This document shows, in pieces, positions 21,018-21,786 of a DNA stretch of 21,786 nucleotides. Every line of letters starts with the position of its first letter. Positions within the stretch are counted from its first letter, which is position 1. The position numbers and the translations under genes were made by a program. Origin of the DNA: a virus. The notes under the pieces are model-generated. The model saw only the letters and a program-made list of their open reading frames with translations. It had not been told where the DNA came from and did not search any database. Where the stretch lies: positions 1 through 21,786 of IMG/VR virus record IMGVR_UViG_3300010341_000003; one strand, 5' to 3'.

Positions 21018-21722
21018 TTATAGTATTCCTTCCTCGACCAGTGCCTGTCGCAGTTCCGCGGGATTCGGGACGAATTCCCAAACCTCCTGTGTACGCTGCC
21101 CGCCCGCGAACATTCGGCGATCCAGTCCCGCTATCGACCGAATCCCGAGATACGCGGCGATGCGATGCAGTGCCGTGCGGCGGATGCGGCAGTTGGCGTT
21201 CGTAATGTCCTCGAACCTGACTGTCAGGAACGCGCCGATCTCCGGTCCCAGCTTCCGCCACCGGTCCATCGCCTGCCGGTGCATATGCAGGAGATTCGGT
21301 ATATCGAGCGGACGGAGCGTGGACTTGCCGGATTTCAGGTCGGAGTATTTGGCGGCGGACGTGTCCGGGCGCCACGCCACTTTCTGGACGGCAATGTCGT
21401 AGCTGACGAGCCGGGCAAGTTCATTGCGGCGGACAAGATGAATGTGGCGATAACCGTGACGGTTGGAGGCATGGGCCAAGGCCAAGTCAACCTCTTCCGG
21501 TCCTTCTCCGTACAGGTGTTTGAGTGAGCGGCGGGTTGCGCAGAAACGGATGATCTGGACAGGACCAGCGAACTTCACCGTCCAGTTGGCGTGATCCTTG
21601 AACGGTTCGCTGATCGCGCCCAGCGCACGGGACAGGGTTGTGCTGCCGGTGCGGGCGGTGGCCCAGATGATACAGGGGCGAGGGCTACTGTTGCTGGTCA
21701 TTGATTGTATACACTCATCCAT
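21018..21722 (-). CDS. Sulfotransferase-like protein (Stf0-type)
   Basis: 234 residues. The PAPS 5'-phosphosulfate-binding loop is at about 20-34 (WATARTGSTTLSRAL). The 3'-phosphate site is at about 96-112 (LVRRNELARLVSYDIAV) with R98, R99 and S107. This order fits the Stf0-like sulfotransferase family, which moves sulfate from PAPS to sugars such as trehalose. The start is unsure: ATG 21722 directly follows a TGA and lies in an 8-bp tandem repeat, while ATG 21701 (residue 8) overlaps another frame's TGA; neither has a good ribosome site. It stands next to a glycosyltransferase, so the two may build a sulfated glycan. The substrate is unknown. Confidence 0.75.
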   Translation of the reverse strand: MDECIQSMTSNSSPRPCIIWATARTGSTTLSRALGAISEPFKDHANWTVKFAGPVQIIRFCATRRSLKHLYGEGPEEVDLALAHASNRHGYRHIHLVRRNELARLVSYDIAVQKVAWRPDTSAAKYSDLKSGKSTLRPLDIPNLLHMHRQAMDRWRKLGPEIGAFLTVRFEDITNANCRIRRTALHRIAAYLGIRSIAGLDRRMFAGGQRTQEVWEFVPNPAELRQALVEEGIL

Positions 21723-21730
21723 TCATCCAT
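21715..21730. repeat. Tandem duplication 2 x 8 bp at the sulfotransferase start
   Basis: TCATCCAT occurs twice in direct succession. It overlaps the candidate start codon at 21722 and the TGA immediately before it. Confidence 0.9.
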
Positions 21731-21786
21731 TCGTACCATGTCCGGCTGTGGATTGCCTAATAAAATTTCTGTGAATCATTCGTGAA
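21723..21786 (-). other. Window edge: possible end of an upstream gene
   Basis: A minus-strand frame entering from the edge runs for about 20 codons to TGA 21723-21725, directly before the ATG at 21722. A second frame ends in TGA overlapping ATG 21701. Too short to identify either; no promoter is seen. Confidence 0.25.

Noticed and set aside
1-21786. Apparent excess of the hexamer GTATAC
   Set aside because: I counted about eleven by eye against about five expected for uniform base use; most lie inside genes and share no arrangement, so I do not treat them as sites.
1-21786. Genome-wide stop-codon reassignment as an explanation for the TAA in the endonuclease
   Set aside because: Other genes here end cleanly at TAA, for example the scaffold-like gene at 7057 and the zinc-ribbon gene at 2302, with neighbours starting at once.

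Overview
The window looks like a piece of a tailed double-stranded DNA phage (Caudoviricetes), probably an uncultured or metagenomic one. The hallmark genes are a large terminase with ATPase and nuclease motifs, a probable small terminase, a portal, a scaffold-like protein, a major capsid protein and a tail-fibre-like protein. Nearly every gene lies on the minus strand with junctions of a few bases, often ATGA overlaps, and most have strong AAGGAG-type ribosome sites. I see no integrase, tRNA, CRISPR array, insertion sequence or replication gene, so lifestyle and host stay open. Host use of Shine-Dalgarno signals is clear; anything more specific about the host would be a guess.

In transcription order (high to low coordinates): 21.7-19.9 kb holds a sulfotransferase next to a glycosyltransferase. 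From 19.9 to 17.7 kb lies a tightly overlapped run of six small genes, four of which carry an export signal or membrane segment (membrane peptide, Sec-type protein, Cys/His protein, small zinc-finger-like protein, Tat-type protein, membrane-anchored protein). The packaging genes follow: probable TerS (17.7-17.0 kb), then an HNH homing endonuclease with its own sigma70-like promoter, TerL (16.2-14.0 kb), and a second HNH endonuclease whose last DNA-binding repeat is cut off by an in-frame TAA. From 13.0 to 10.9 kb are six small genes of unknown function. The head module follows: portal, a 19-residue very basic peptide, two small unknowns, scaffold-like protein, major capsid protein and two small virion-like proteins, ending in a hairpin terminator at 4.7 kb. 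The last part (4.7-0 kb) holds a probable neck or tail protein, a third HNH endonuclease on the opposite strand, a FmdB-type zinc-ribbon protein with a TTG start, two virion-associated unknowns, and a secreted, repeat-containing fibre-like protein that runs off the window edge.

Features beyond routine annotation: (1) three selfish HNH genes, two bracketing and overlapping TerL; (2) a premature ochre codon in the middle of a recognisable endonuclease motif; (3) short perfect tandem duplications recurring at translation start regions or gene junctions; (4) a duplicated ribosome-binding leader shared by the capsid gene and its downstream neighbour; (5) a tiny arginine/lysine-rich peptide between two hairpins, directly after the portal; (6) an envelope-directed gene cluster joined to sugar- and sulfate-transfer genes, the best candidate here for an uncharacterised host-interaction system.
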